Translations under genes and position numbers: made by a program | Shown: positions 8,831 through 16,984 of the stretch, piece by piece | Position numbering within the stretch: position 1 is the stretch's first letter | Layout: the number at the start of each line of letters is the position of its first letter | Source of the DNA: JANJUB01 sp031386985 | Lineage (GTDB): Bacteria; Armatimonadota; Fimbriimonadia; Fimbriimonadales; Fimbriimonadaceae | Assembly (NCBI GenBank): GCA_031386985.1 | Contig: JANNCV010000022.1 | Location: 1-64,000 of the forward strand | Direction of reading: 5' to 3' | Length of the DNA: 64,000 nucleotides | Notes under the pieces: generated by a model | Databases searched by the model: none | What the model was told of the DNA's origin: nothing | Seen by the model: the letters and a program-made list of their open reading frames with translations, nothing else

Positions 8831-10360
8831 TCACTTCCTAAACATTTCGAGCATTCGCCGGGTAACTCCGAACCCACCAAAAATATTCACGCTCGTAAGC
8901 AAAACTGTCCCGGCCGAAATCCACCCGATCAGCGGATTTGCCGAACTTATCTGAAGCAATGCCCCAATGATAATAATGCTGGAGATCGCGTTCGTTACAC
9001 TCATCAAAGGCGTATGGAGCGCGGCACTCACATTCCAAATCACCATATAGCCCACAAAGCAAGCCAAAACAAACACCGTGAAATGAGCCATAAACGCAGC
9101 GGGTGCAACTGCGCCGAGGCCGAACAAAGCGGCTCCACCCAAGACGGCGGCCACCAGCGGGCCAACTGGCGATGATTTTTTGCTAACTTGCACCGGTGCG
9201 GCGGTATGGGCTAGCTTTGCCGGAGCCACCGAAAGAGTCGGAGCGGGAGGCGGCCAAGTAGTTGCCCCGTCTTTACAAATTGTAGCGCCGCGGATGACTT
9301 CATCCTCCATATTGACAACAATCTGCCCATCCTTCGCAGGGGTTAAGTCGGTGAGCAAATGTCGAAGGTTTGTTGCATAAAGTTGGCTAGATTGGGCGGC
9401 AAGTCGGCTGGGTAAGTCCGTGTAGCCGATGACCGTGACCCCGTGGTGGACGGCAACTTTTCCAGGCTCGGTCATCTCGCAGTTGCCCCCTTGCTCGGCG
9501 GCGAGGTCTACGATGACGCTGCCGTTCTTCATGGATTCAACCATTTCCCTTGTGATTAGCCGAGGGGCGGGCTTTCCGGGAATGAGCGCGGTGGTGATGA
9601 TGATGTCAACGTCTTTGGCCTGCTCGGCGAAAAGGGCCATCTCGGCTCGGATGAACTCATCGCTCATGGTCTTAGCGTAGCCGCCTTCGCCGGAGCCATC
9701 TTCGCCATCGAAATCCAGCATGAGGAATTCAGCATCCATGCTCTCAATCTGCTCTTTGACCTCGGGCCTCGTATCAAAAGAACGAACGATTGCGCCCATG
9801 CTCTTGGCCGCTCCAATCGCGGCCAACCCAGCAACTCCAGCACCTATCACGAGCACTTTCGCGGGCTGGACCTTACCGGCCGCGGTGATTTGTCCCGTGA
9901 AAAAGCGGCCAAAGTGCTGCGCCGCCTCAATAACAGCGCGATAGCCCGCGATGTTCGCCATTGAACTCAGGGCGTCAACTTTTTGGGCCCGAGAAATGCG
10001 CGGAACACTATCCATCGCCATCACCGTCACCCCTTTTACAGTTAGCCCTTTAAGGAGTTCTGGATTCTGAGCTGGCCAAATGAAACAGATAAGGGTTTGG
10101 CCCGATCTGAGCTTTTCGACTTCGCAGGAATCGGGAGCGCGCACCTTCAGCACGATATCTGCATCAGCCCAAATGGCCTCCGGCGGACAAACCAAACATC
10201 CAGCCGCAGAATAAGCATCATCAGAGTAGCTTGCGGCTTCTCCAGCTCCAGATTCTACGGCGACCTCAAATCCCAATTTGATGAGTTGCACGGCTACTTC
10301 GGGCGTTGTGGCCACGCGCCGCTCACCCGGCCAAATCTCTTTTGGAACGGCAATCTTCAT
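8831..10360 (-). CDS. pntA: NAD(P) transhydrogenase subunit alpha
   Basis: NAD(H)-binding domain I plus the first membrane segment group of domain II. 509 residues, essentially the E. coli PntA length, so the alpha1 and alpha2 parts are fused here, unlike the split form in Rhodospirillum. Visible: the alanine-dehydrogenase-like N-terminus (IAVPKEIWPGERRVA), the Rossmann glycine motif (GAGVAGLAAIGAAKSMGA, about 171-188), the mobile-loop region, and four hydrophobic helices from about residue 400. No Shine-Dalgarno precedes the ATG. Operon with pntB. Confidence 0.97.
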   Translation of the reverse strand: MKIAVPKEIWPGERRVATTPEVAVQLIKLGFEVAVESGAGEAASYSDDAYSAAGCLVCPPEAIWADADIVLKVRAPDSCEVEKLRSGQTLICFIWPAQNPELLKGLTVKGVTVMAMDSVPRISRAQKVDALSSMANIAGYRAVIEAAQHFGRFFTGQITAAGKVQPAKVLVIGAGVAGLAAIGAAKSMGAIVRSFDTRPEVKEQIESMDAEFLMLDFDGEDGSGEGGYAKTMSDEFIRAEMALFAEQAKDVDIIITTALIPGKPAPRLITREMVESMKNGSVIVDLAAEQGGNCEMTEPGKVAVHHGVTVIGYTDLPSRLAAQSSQLYATNLRHLLTDLTPAKDGQIVVNMEDEVIRGATICKDGATTWPPPAPTLSVAPAKLAHTAAPVQVSKKSSPVGPLVAAVLGGAALFGLGAVAPAAFMAHFTVFVLACFVGYMVIWNVSAALHTPLMSVTNAISSIIIIGALLQISSANPLIGWISAGTVLLTSVNIFGGFGVTRRMLEMFRK

Positions 10361-10467
10361 TCGACAAAAAACCGCTTCATTGCGGCTTGGCTTAGGTTAC
10401 CCGGTTAAGGGGAAATCGCCACGCGTACCTCATTGCGTCTGACGCTGCTAATGAACCGCCAACGGAT

Positions 10468-12531
10468 TTACGTCAGCGCTAACTCAGCCCGAACTTCGGC
10501 CGCGTTGAAATAAGGTTTGCCCGATTTCAGCCTGATCATGATTTCGCTGAAAATCTGCCAATCTGACTTCGCTTCGCCGGGCGATTGCAGGATCTTTTGA
10601 ATCTCCTGCACTTGCCCTTCCATGTTCGTATAAGTCGCTGTGTGCTCGTTCGGCATTTCCATCGGAAGCACCACGCTGGCGTAGTTCACGGCCTCGGTGT
10701 GATGCGTAGATTGAACCACTAAGAACGGGATGCTTTCCAGCGCATCCGTCACTTCGGCGGTAACAGGCACATTGCCAACAACCCATAGCGCCCCAATCGA
10801 GCCGTCTTTGCATTCCTTCAAAATCCCGTGCGTGTTGTAGCCTTCTTTACCCGCAACGGCCGCCCCGCCCTGAATGCAATCCGGCAAGAAACCCATCTCG
10901 GTTGCGCCTTGATCGTTTAGACCGAGCGCATAACAGTTGAACTCCATGTTCAGTGTCATCGCTAGGCCGCCCAACGTTTCCAAAGCGTCCTGACCCTCAT
11001 CGCAGTTGAAAAGGCCGTGGGTCGTAACTACAACTCCGCCCTCGCCGAAGCTCTTCACCACTTCTCTTAGAACACCTTCTGAAATCTCCAAGCCCGCCGC
11101 CGCATCTTTCACGCTTGGCAGTGCCGCCTTGGTCGCATCTGGGACTTTCGAGATTCCTGCTTCAACGGCTGCGGCCAGAAGCGCATTTGCCATCCAAGCT
11201 TCCTGCCCAGGGCGATATCTCAAAACCGTGTTCGCAAACTCCTCAACTTCGTTGCCCGCATGATGCGCGACGATCACCTTTGTGCCGTTATTTAACCAAG
11301 CCTTCCTTAGTCTTAGGAACAGGATTGGCTCGTCATCGGCGAGGCTCGTTCCGAAAACCAACACCGTCTTCTTCTTCTCAAAATCCGCAATCCTTGTTTG
11401 AACTTGCTTTTGGCCCATCAAATTCTCTAGCCGGTTTTGGCGAGTTTGTAAATGCGTGGTCCAGCGGTGGTCGAGGTTGTTCGATTTGAACTCCTCGCGC
11501 ATCAATCGCTGCAACAAGTAGTAGCCTTCGTTCGAAAGCTTGTCGTCCGCCAGCGCCGCCACCTTGTTCTCGCCGATCTTGAAGTGCTCCATGATCGTGG
11601 CGTAAGCCGTCGGCCAATCCGTTTCTTCCAGGCGATCGCCGTTTCTTATGAGCGGCTTAGTCAGGCGGTTGGTCGCGTTGTAAGCTTCATGACCATATTT
11701 GCCCTTATCGCAAGTCCATTCTTCGTTGATCGCCTCATTGGTGCGACCGTTGATGCGCATCATCTTGTTCACGCGGTAATCGAACCAGATGTTGCAGCCG
11801 TTACTGCAAACCGTGCAGATTGAAGGCTTGGTTTGCAGGTCCCACGGGCGGGCTCTAAAGCGATATTCGGCGTTTGTCAAAGCGCCAACCGGACAAATCT
11901 CGATGACATTGCCGCTGAACTTCGAAGTGAAGTCGCGCAGTTCAAAGGTCGAAGGCTGCATTTGCGCGCCGCGGAAGCGGAACGCCAGCTCGGCGTCGCC
12001 CGAAATCTCTTCGGTAAAGCGAACGCATCGGCCGCATTGAATACAGCGTTCAAGGTCTAACGTTACATATTTCGAGAGGGCGAAGGCTTTCTTGGCGTGG
12101 CGCTTGGCTTCCACAAAGCGCGAGGTCGAAGGGCCGTAAAAGAGGGTGTTGTTCTGAAGCGGACACTCGCCGCCCCGGTCGCAGATGGGGCAATCGAGGG
12201 GGTGGTTGATGAGGAGGAATTCGAGGACGCCTTTGCGGTCGCGGTGCACCATCTCCGAATCGGTATAAACCACCATATTGGGCGAAGCTGGCAAGGTGCA
12301 GGCGGCTTGGGGCTTGGGCATGGTGCGAACCGAACCATCGGGCTGCTTAAACCCAACTTCCACCAAACACATCCGGCACATCCCCACCGGCTTCATGCGC
12401 GGGTGATAGCAAAAGATCGGGATTTCCAAGCCAAGCCGCTTCACCGATTCAACAATCAATTCGCCGTTTGGAACTTCAACTTCAATGCCGTTGATGGTAA
12501 GACTAATCGTATCACTCGCCACTGCTGCCAT
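10468..12531 (-). CDS. nuoG: NADH-quinone oxidoreductase subunit G
   Basis: Iron-sulfur subunit of the peripheral arm of respiratory complex I. From the ATG at 12531 the protein is 687 residues and begins with the [2Fe-2S] ferredoxin domain. Cluster ligands are visible: CYHPRMKPVGMCRMC, the His-Cys ligand segment (HPLDCPICDRGGECP), CIQCGRCV with CPVGAL, and CTVCSNGC. The C-terminal part is a molybdopterin-oxidoreductase fold. The frame is open 46 codons further upstream, but those codons overlap the DUF433 gene region and do not look like NuoG. The ATG start is also where the duplicated copy begins (see 13237-13353). No other nuo genes lie in the window. Confidence 0.95.
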   Translation of the reverse strand: MAAVASDTISLTINGIEVEVPNGELIVESVKRLGLEIPIFCYHPRMKPVGMCRMCLVEVGFKQPDGSVRTMPKPQAACTLPASPNMVVYTDSEMVHRDRKGVLEFLLINHPLDCPICDRGGECPLQNNTLFYGPSTSRFVEAKRHAKKAFALSKYVTLDLERCIQCGRCVRFTEEISGDAELAFRFRGAQMQPSTFELRDFTSKFSGNVIEICPVGALTNAEYRFRARPWDLQTKPSICTVCSNGCNIWFDYRVNKMMRINGRTNEAINEEWTCDKGKYGHEAYNATNRLTKPLIRNGDRLEETDWPTAYATIMEHFKIGENKVAALADDKLSNEGYYLLQRLMREEFKSNNLDHRWTTHLQTRQNRLENLMGQKQVQTRIADFEKKKTVLVFGTSLADDEPILFLRLRKAWLNNGTKVIVAHHAGNEVEEFANTVLRYRPGQEAWMANALLAAAVEAGISKVPDATKAALPSVKDAAAGLEISEGVLREVVKSFGEGGVVVTTHGLFNCDEGQDALETLGGLAMTLNMEFNCYALGLNDQGATEMGFLPDCIQGGAAVAGKEGYNTHGILKECKDGSIGALWVVGNVPVTAEVTDALESIPFLVVQSTHHTEAVNYASVVLPMEMPNEHTATYTNMEGQVQEIQKILQSPGEAKSDWQIFSEIMIRLKSGKPYFNAAEVRAELALT

Positions 12532-12557
12532 GAAGCTGAAGTCTACCGTATGGGTTG
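12431..12557. repeat. Direct repeat copy A (5' end of nuoG)
   Basis: 127 bases covering the first 34 codons of nuoG plus 26 bases upstream. It is about 90% identical (12 mismatches, no gaps by eye) to 13253-13379 in the same orientation. The two copies bracket the DUF433/DUF5615 toxin-antitoxin pair. Eleven of the 12 differences are synonymous in the nuoG frame, and the 26 upstream bases are identical. Confidence 0.95.
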
Positions 12558-12604
12558 GGGTTGGCTCTGCTGAACGCGCAGTGGTTCGTTTCGAGCCACG
12601 TTGA
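12530..12604 (+). CDS. Possible 24-residue ORF divergent from nuoG (copy A)
   Basis: An ATG that overlaps the nuoG start on the opposite strand begins a 24-residue reading frame (MKLKSTVWVGV... ending VVRFEPR). The second copy at 13352 encodes a related peptide with the same first nine residues and an ending VRFVPTDE. The resemblance of the C-termini lies beyond the DNA repeat, which is why I list it. It is very short and could be chance. Confidence 0.2.
   Translation: MKLKSTVWVGVGSAERAVVRFEPR
12581..12599. promoter_or_regulatory. Inverted repeat upstream of the toxin-antitoxin operon
   Basis: GTGGTTCG-TTT-CGAGCCAC is an 8-base dyad with one mismatch, 20 bases before the GTG start of the DUF433 gene. 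A TACAAT at 12607-12612 could be a -10 box. Type II antitoxins usually bind palindromes in their own promoter, so this is a reasonable autoregulatory operator; that role is inferred. Confidence 0.35.
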
Positions 12605-12618
12605 CGTACAATACTGAT

Positions 12619-12840
12619 GTGAGTTACCATTCGATTATCACAATTGAGCCGGGAAAGCGGGGCGGGCAACCTTGTATTAGAGGAATGCGCATCTCAGTGG
12701 CCGACATTTTGGGATGGTTAGCTTCAGGAATGTCTCACGCGGAGATTATTTCGGACTTCCCGGAGTTAACCGAGGAAGACATCCGAGCCACGCTCGCCTA
12801 CGCCGCGGATAGAGAGCGCCGCATCCAAATCGCCGTCTAA
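12619..12840 (+). CDS. DUF433-family antitoxin
   Basis: A 73-residue protein from GTG 12619. The frame is open back to a TTG at 12601, but DUF433 proteins begin just before the conserved segment seen here as GQPCIRGMRISVADILGWLASGMS, so the later start fits. A DNA-binding helix-turn-helix core is followed by the acidic FPELTEEDIRATLAYAADRERR tail typical of the family. Members act as antitoxins to PIN-like DUF5615 toxins. The stop codon overlaps the next start (TAATG), which indicates translational coupling. Confidence 0.93.
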   Translation: MSYHSIITIEPGKRGGQPCIRGMRISVADILGWLASGMSHAEIISDFPELTEEDIRATLAYAADRERRIQIAV

Positions 12841-13166
12841 TGCTTCTTTTTGATCAAAATCTAAGTGCGAAGTTGTGCACCTCGCTGGCGGATGTGTTTC
12901 CTGGATCGGTCCATGTTCTCGGATTGGGCTTGGAACGAGCAACAGACCGCCAAATCTGGGAATACGCCAAGTCGGAGGGCTTAGTTATCGTGACTCAAGA
13001 TGCAGATTTCTTCGACCTCGCCGCCCTATACGGTTCCCCGCCGCAAGTTATCTGGTTACGCAGTGGCAATCAGCCGACGGCAGCTATTGAACGAAAACTT
13101 CGAAATGAGTGTGCAATTATTGCCCTGAGAGAGGGCTCTCAAGTCTCCTGTATCGAGATTTTTTAG
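12840..13166 (+). CDS. DUF5615 PIN-like toxin
   Basis: 108 residues. It opens with the family hallmark LLFDQNLSAKL (first PIN aspartate at residue 4), continues with the ATDRQIWEYAKSEGLVIVTQDADF segment holding the later acidic residues, and has the VIWLRSGN strand. PIN-like folds are ribonucleases; DUF5615 proteins are predicted mRNA-interferase toxins paired with DUF433 antitoxins. Coupled to the antitoxin by a one-base start/stop overlap. All expected acidic residues are present, so it is probably intact. Confidence 0.93.
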   Translation: MLLFDQNLSAKLCTSLADVFPGSVHVLGLGLERATDRQIWEYAKSEGLVIVTQDADFFDLAALYGSPPQVIWLRSGNQPTAAIERKLRNECAIIALREGSQVSCIEIF

Positions 13167-13236
13167 GGCAAGACCACGGTTTCGTGAGTTGGTTCTAACG
13201 GTCATCAAACCAGCGAGCCACAGTGAGGGGTTTTGG

Positions 13237-13353
13237 CTAATGGGGCGAGGTGCCAAGCCGCTTAACGGATTCAACAATCAACTCGCCGTTTGGAACCTCA
13301 ACCTCGATGCCGTTGATGGTTAAAGTTATAGTGTCACTCGCCACTGCTGCCAT
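13237..13353 (-). pseudogene. Truncated duplicate of the nuoG 5' end
   Basis: An ATG at 13353 opens a 38-codon frame. Its first 34 residues match NuoG with a single Ser-to-Thr change (SDTIT versus SDTIS). Homology stops abruptly after VESVKRLG, and a stop follows four codons later. Only the N-terminal strand of the ferredoxin domain remains, so it cannot function as NuoG. Reading-frame conservation shows the sequence was under protein-level selection before it was cut. Confidence 0.9.
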
Positions 13354-13379
13354 GAAGCTGAAGTCTACCGTATGGGTTG
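13253..13379. repeat. Direct repeat copy B (nuoG 5' end)
   Basis: Same-orientation partner of 12431-12557, separated from it by 695 bases that hold the toxin-antitoxin operon. Both ends of the similarity are sharp: left after the GG of codon 35, right 26 bases upstream of the ATG. Confidence 0.95.
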
Positions 13380-13450
13380 CCGTGGATCAGTTGGTATCCG
13401 GTAAGGAAACTCTAGACGTTCGGGTAAGATTCGTGCCCACGGACGAATAA
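13352..13450 (+). CDS. Possible 32-residue ORF divergent from the nuoG fragment (copy B)
   Basis: ATG at 13352 reads MKLKSTVWVAVDQL and ends VRVRFVPTDE, a beta-hairpin-like composition. It shares its first nine residues with the 24-residue frame at 12530 because of the repeat, and its C-terminus is also similar although the DNA there is not repeated. No ribosome binding site is obvious, so this is weak evidence for a real micro-protein. Confidence 0.25.
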   Translation: MKLKSTVWVAVDQLVSGKETLDVRVRFVPTDE

Positions 13451-13478
13451 CAGCTTCAGGGATGAGGGGGATGGCGGA

Positions 13479-13748
13479 TTGAACTACGAATTTAGAGTTG
13501 AATGGATTGACGTTAAAGTTACTCAGAGAGATGTAAATCAGGGGATAGCAGGTACCAAGATGGTTGCGCAAATTGAATCTAGGCTCTCCGAGATGGACCG
13601 GGGTGGTTGGGAATTTTGCAACGAAATCCCGTTTACGGCTGGCATTTATGCTCCAAGCGGCTGTCTAGCGGCCCTCACCGGGAATAACAACTCTAGAGTA
13701 GGAGACTTCTCTGGAATTTGCTTGGTTTTCAGAAAGCCATTAAGGTGA
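13479..13748 (+). CDS. DUF4177-like small protein
   Basis: 89 residues from TTG 13479, preceded by GAGGGGG at a good distance. The layout matches DUF4177-type proteins: an N-terminal strand (YEFRVEWIDVKV), a helix (VAQIESRLSEMDRGGWEFCNEIPF, with the typical GWE turn), and a last strand (GICLVFRKP). These proteins have no known biochemical role. It is the first gene of a tight four-gene operon, ending 6 bases before the zinc-ribbon gene. Confidence 0.7.
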   Translation: MNYEFRVEWIDVKVTQRDVNQGIAGTKMVAQIESRLSEMDRGGWEFCNEIPFTAGIYAPSGCLAALTGNNNSRVGDFSGICLVFRKPLR

Positions 13749-13754
13749 AGATTT

Positions 13755-15170
13755 ATGGCACTAACAGATTGCCGCTCATGCGGCGCACCACTCAATTCTG
13801 ATCCACTTGCAAGATTTGCTACTTGCACTTCTTGCGGGGTTAAGAACGCAAACGAGCAATATCTAACGCTAATCGCCTCAAAATTGGATTTGTCCAAGTT
13901 TCACAATTTGATGCAAGTTGCATTAGCCAGTTACCGTGCTGGCGACCATGAGAAGGCGATTACTCAGTTTGAGTTGGCGCTCGCCGAGGACGCTGGGCAG
14001 GTCGAGCCGTGGTGCTTTGCAGCAATTAGTGCCGCTGAGTCCGCAACTCAGGCGAATCTAGTTGCTCGGGCGGCTCAATCGCGGTCCTATATTGCTTCTG
14101 CACGAAGTGCCGCTGGGGACCAAGACACCGTTGAGACGTCTGAAGCCATCGCGGAGGACAAGCTAGCTGCAGTTGCAATAAGGGCAATGGACCGAGCTTG
14201 GCGAGATGCAAGGAACGACAGATTTGCGTATGGGTCTACGGACAAAGCGGAGGCGTCCAGGCGCGAGAATGACCATCTTAAGCGAGCGATCAGCCTAGGT
14301 CAGTTTGTCATCGATTCTACAACAGCTGTGGATCGTTACAGGGCCCAAGCCTCTGCCTGCATCCTGGAATCGTGTCGAGTAATTGGGAACAGTGATTCTG
14401 AGGTAGCCCGACGAGCCAAGGGCTTCCTTGAGCAGTTGGCGACAAGTAACCCAATTCTTTACGCGGAGTTTGGTGGTCAGCGCGCTCCCAATGTATCACA
14501 AAAGTCAGTCGAAGTTGAGGAAATATCCGGTGTGGGCCTGGTAGCCACCGCTGCCACAGTGCCATCAATCCTATTCGCGTGCCTCGTCATTGCGTTCGGC
14601 ACGTGGTTGATTCTGCCCCTTTGTTTCAAACTTCGAGATGTGGAGCATGTTTTCCTGAGGATCCTGCTTGGCCCGGCTGTGCTCGCGCTTGGGGCCTACA
14701 CTCTGTCTGCCGGCGGACTATCAGGATCAACCGGTGAGAGTTTCCGAGCGAGCCGGAAGGTTGCACTTTGGGGTGTTCTGCTCATTCCTGCCCTCTTCAT
14801 TAGTCTGTTGATCTCAGTGTCCACCTTAAAAGGGTATGTTTCCGGGGGCGACTCGTCTGCACTCGTTCTGTTGGTGCTGGGTGGCGCGTTTTGTTTTTCA
14901 ACTGCGTTAGCCTTATCCCAAATTTTCGATCGAAGGGTTCGCGACGCCCTTTCAGTTACAAATGCAAACACTAACGCGGCCGCGTTAGTGTTTGCGATCC
15001 TCCCTATGCTCTTGGGGTGGGAGGCAAACCTACATACGGGCATCAGTGGCCTGTTTTTGGCCTTAGTATTAACGCTAGGCTTTACCGCCTTGCTCCTTCG
15101 GGTTGAGGGGTTATTGTCCATTGCACGTTTGGTAAGTGGTGGCGGAATCAAGCCAAGGAAGATATTCTAA
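13755..15170 (+). CDS. Zinc-ribbon, TPR-like, multi-pass membrane protein (YdjG-like)
   Basis: 471 residues. An N-terminal zinc ribbon has CRSC (6-9) and CTSC (24-27). A helical region with a TPR look follows (ASYRAGDHEKAITQFELALAED, about 56-77). From about residue 260 there are five or six membrane segments, rich in Leu, Ala and Gly. A zinc ribbon joined to membrane helices, next to an SPFH protein, is the layout of B. subtilis YdjG. Start chosen at the ATG with AGGTGA nine bases upstream. The next start is one base after the stop, so the genes are cotranslated. Codon use looks less biased than in the flanking nuo/pnt genes, suggesting transfer. Confidence 0.75.
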   Translation: MALTDCRSCGAPLNSDPLARFATCTSCGVKNANEQYLTLIASKLDLSKFHNLMQVALASYRAGDHEKAITQFELALAEDAGQVEPWCFAAISAAESATQANLVARAAQSRSYIASARSAAGDQDTVETSEAIAEDKLAAVAIRAMDRAWRDARNDRFAYGSTDKAEASRRENDHLKRAISLGQFVIDSTTAVDRYRAQASACILESCRVIGNSDSEVARRAKGFLEQLATSNPILYAEFGGQRAPNVSQKSVEVEEISGVGLVATAATVPSILFACLVIAFGTWLILPLCFKLRDVEHVFLRILLGPAVLALGAYTLSAGGLSGSTGESFRASRKVALWGVLLIPALFISLLISVSTLKGYVSGGDSSALVLLVLGGAFCFSTALALSQIFDRRVRDALSVTNANTNAAALVFAILPMLLGWEANLHTGISGLFLALVLTLGFTALLLRVEGLLSIARLVSGGGIKPRKIF

Positions 15171-15171
15171 C

Positions 15172-16149
15172 ATGGCAATCTTGGACCGCCTAAAGTGGGA
15201 GTCGCCCGCTGATGGGCAGGTTGTTTGGAAGTGGCCTTCTGACAATCTTAGGCTGGGGGCCCAGCTGATTGTCGGACCCGGTCAGGAGGCTATCTTTGTA
15301 AAGGGCGGTCAAGCCTTTGACGTCTTTGAATCAGGGACACACACTCTGTCCAGCAACAACCTACCGTTATTAGGAGGGATCGTTAATTGGGTTTACGGAG
15401 GCGAGACACCATTTTCTGCGGAAGTCTGGTTCGTAATCGTTGCCCTTCAATCAGATGCGCGCTGGGGGACTGCCGGGCCTATTCAGGTGGTTGACCCCGT
15501 ATACCGAGCTCCAGTTAGCATTAGGGCGCACGGTCAATATTCCTTTAGAATAAATGACACCAGATCTTTCTTGCTCCAGATTGTCGGATCTAAGTCTAGT
15601 TTGGGTGCAGAAGCAGTTTTGGACACCTTTCGCAGCGAGATATGCGAGACATTTTCGCAGACCATTGCGAAAATGCTAGCTGATACCAAGATTTCGGTAT
15701 TTGATATAGCCTCGCGATTAGATGTTCTCGCTTCCACCACAAAAGTCGAACTTGATCGCCGCTTTGACAGGTTTGGAATAGAGTTGGCTCAGTTCAACAT
15801 CTCAAGAGTGTCCATCCCAGAGGAGGAACTTGCAACGTTCAGGTCAGGTCTCGACGAGCGGATTAGAATTGAGCAACTGAACATGGTCGAGGCCAGCGAG
15901 ACGTATCGCACCGTTCGGCATTTCGATGCGATGGACAACATAGCCGATACTGAGGGTGGAGGGATTATGTTCGCCCACAGCCTTTTGGGACGGGGGGCGG
16001 CTACAGACCTGACGGCACCCCCAGCAAGCCCCAATCCCTCAAAGACAATTGAGCAGCGATTGGCCGAGTTGAAGAGATTAGCGGAATCAGGTTTGATCTC
16101 AGCCGAAGAACATTCTCAGAAACGCTCCGCGATTTTGGATGAACTGTAA
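15172..16149 (+). CDS. SPFH-domain protein with C-terminal SHOCT domain (YdjI/virion-core-like)
   Basis: 325 residues from ATG 15172, one base after the previous stop. The frame is open upstream, but MAILDRLKWESPADGQVVWKWP matches the usual start of this family. The SPFH (band-7) domain covers about residues 20-240 (VGPGQEAIFVKGGQAFDVFESGTHTL; a coiled, charged part with FGIELAQFNISRVSIPEEE). The last 33 residues are a SHOCT domain (EQRLAELKRLAESGLISAEEH). SPFH proteins scaffold membrane microdomains; YdjI in B. subtilis recruits PspA to membranes. No PspA is encoded nearby. Confidence 0.87.
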   Translation: MAILDRLKWESPADGQVVWKWPSDNLRLGAQLIVGPGQEAIFVKGGQAFDVFESGTHTLSSNNLPLLGGIVNWVYGGETPFSAEVWFVIVALQSDARWGTAGPIQVVDPVYRAPVSIRAHGQYSFRINDTRSFLLQIVGSKSSLGAEAVLDTFRSEICETFSQTIAKMLADTKISVFDIASRLDVLASTTKVELDRRFDRFGIELAQFNISRVSIPEEELATFRSGLDERIRIEQLNMVEASETYRTVRHFDAMDNIADTEGGGIMFAHSLLGRGAATDLTAPPASPNPSKTIEQRLAELKRLAESGLISAEEHSQKRSAILDEL

Positions 16150-16877
16150 TGACGATTAAGCGGGCCAGCCTCGTCGGGTTCATAACGTGCACAACGCTTG
16201 CGCTTGCTCCCGTAGCGTTATCCGGCCACCCAAATAACGTGGTGTTCGCACGCGGGGCCTGGGCGGTATTGCTGAACTTTGCATGCTGGGCAACCATCTC
16301 CCATTGGCTGGGAATGGCACCGACAAATGTGAAGAACAGCGATCCGGAGTTAGCGCTACGGCCGGTAAGCGCCATCATCGTGATTATTGGCTCGGTGATT
16401 TGTAGCTTGGCGCTCGCTGTCGCATTCATGCTCCCTTCTGGCACTATCAAACCGGTGCATGAGGTCATGTTTCACTTAGTAGTGTCTGCGATTGTTTTGC
16501 GACAGATAATCGGCACTTGGCTTATAGCGGGAGTATCAGAGAGTCAATACCAGAGTAAGATCAATCCCACACCAAAGGAGCTTTCGCGTCGCCTATATAA
16601 CTTGGAGCGACAGATATCAAAGGAACAACGGGAGGGGTTTGGCACCGAGTGGAAGGAACTAATGACCGGTATCTCACACTCACGAGAACTGCTGTCCTAT
16701 TCTATCCCTCCCACAAAAAAGCTTGATCAAAGTGTTGAATATGTCGAAATCGTAGAGGCGATCCAGTGCCTGGCGGAAGAGCTCAAGTCTCCATACGATA
16801 ACTCTAAGAGCCTGCTCCCCGACGTGGGCCTCCTTGAGACCCGTGTCCGGCACCTAGCCACTTCGATCAACGAGTAG
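16149..16877 (+). CDS. Membrane protein of unknown function, third partner of the SPFH operon
   Basis: 242 residues. The ATG overlaps the previous stop (TAATG). Four hydrophobic segments occupy about residues 6-25, 35-55, 75-98 and 105-130. A cytoplasmic C-terminal half is helical and charged (LSRRLYNLERQISKEQREGF; VEIVEAIQCLAEELKS). I do not recognise a family. Strict coupling to the SPFH gene suggests a subunit of the same membrane complex, in the place YdjH has in B. subtilis, but no sequence similarity to YdjH is evident to me. Confidence 0.75.
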   Translation: MTIKRASLVGFITCTTLALAPVALSGHPNNVVFARGAWAVLLNFACWATISHWLGMAPTNVKNSDPELALRPVSAIIVIIGSVICSLALAVAFMLPSGTIKPVHEVMFHLVVSAIVLRQIIGTWLIAGVSESQYQSKINPTPKELSRRLYNLERQISKEQREGFGTEWKELMTGISHSRELLSYSIPPTKKLDQSVEYVEIVEAIQCLAEELKSPYDNSKSLLPDVGLLETRVRHLATSINE

Positions 16878-16984
16878 GCCCCTTTAGGCCTGTCGCGTCA
16901 TAAGCAGACTGGAGCTGGCTTTAACCAAGGCACCGGCTCTAGGATGGCGGTTTGGTTCGGGGCTCTTTGCTTAGGCTTGCGCTT

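Noticed and set aside
12532..12669. 46-codon upstream extension of nuoG
   Set aside because: It overlaps the antitoxin gene region and is absent from the duplicated copy, whose similarity ends 26 bases upstream of the ATG.
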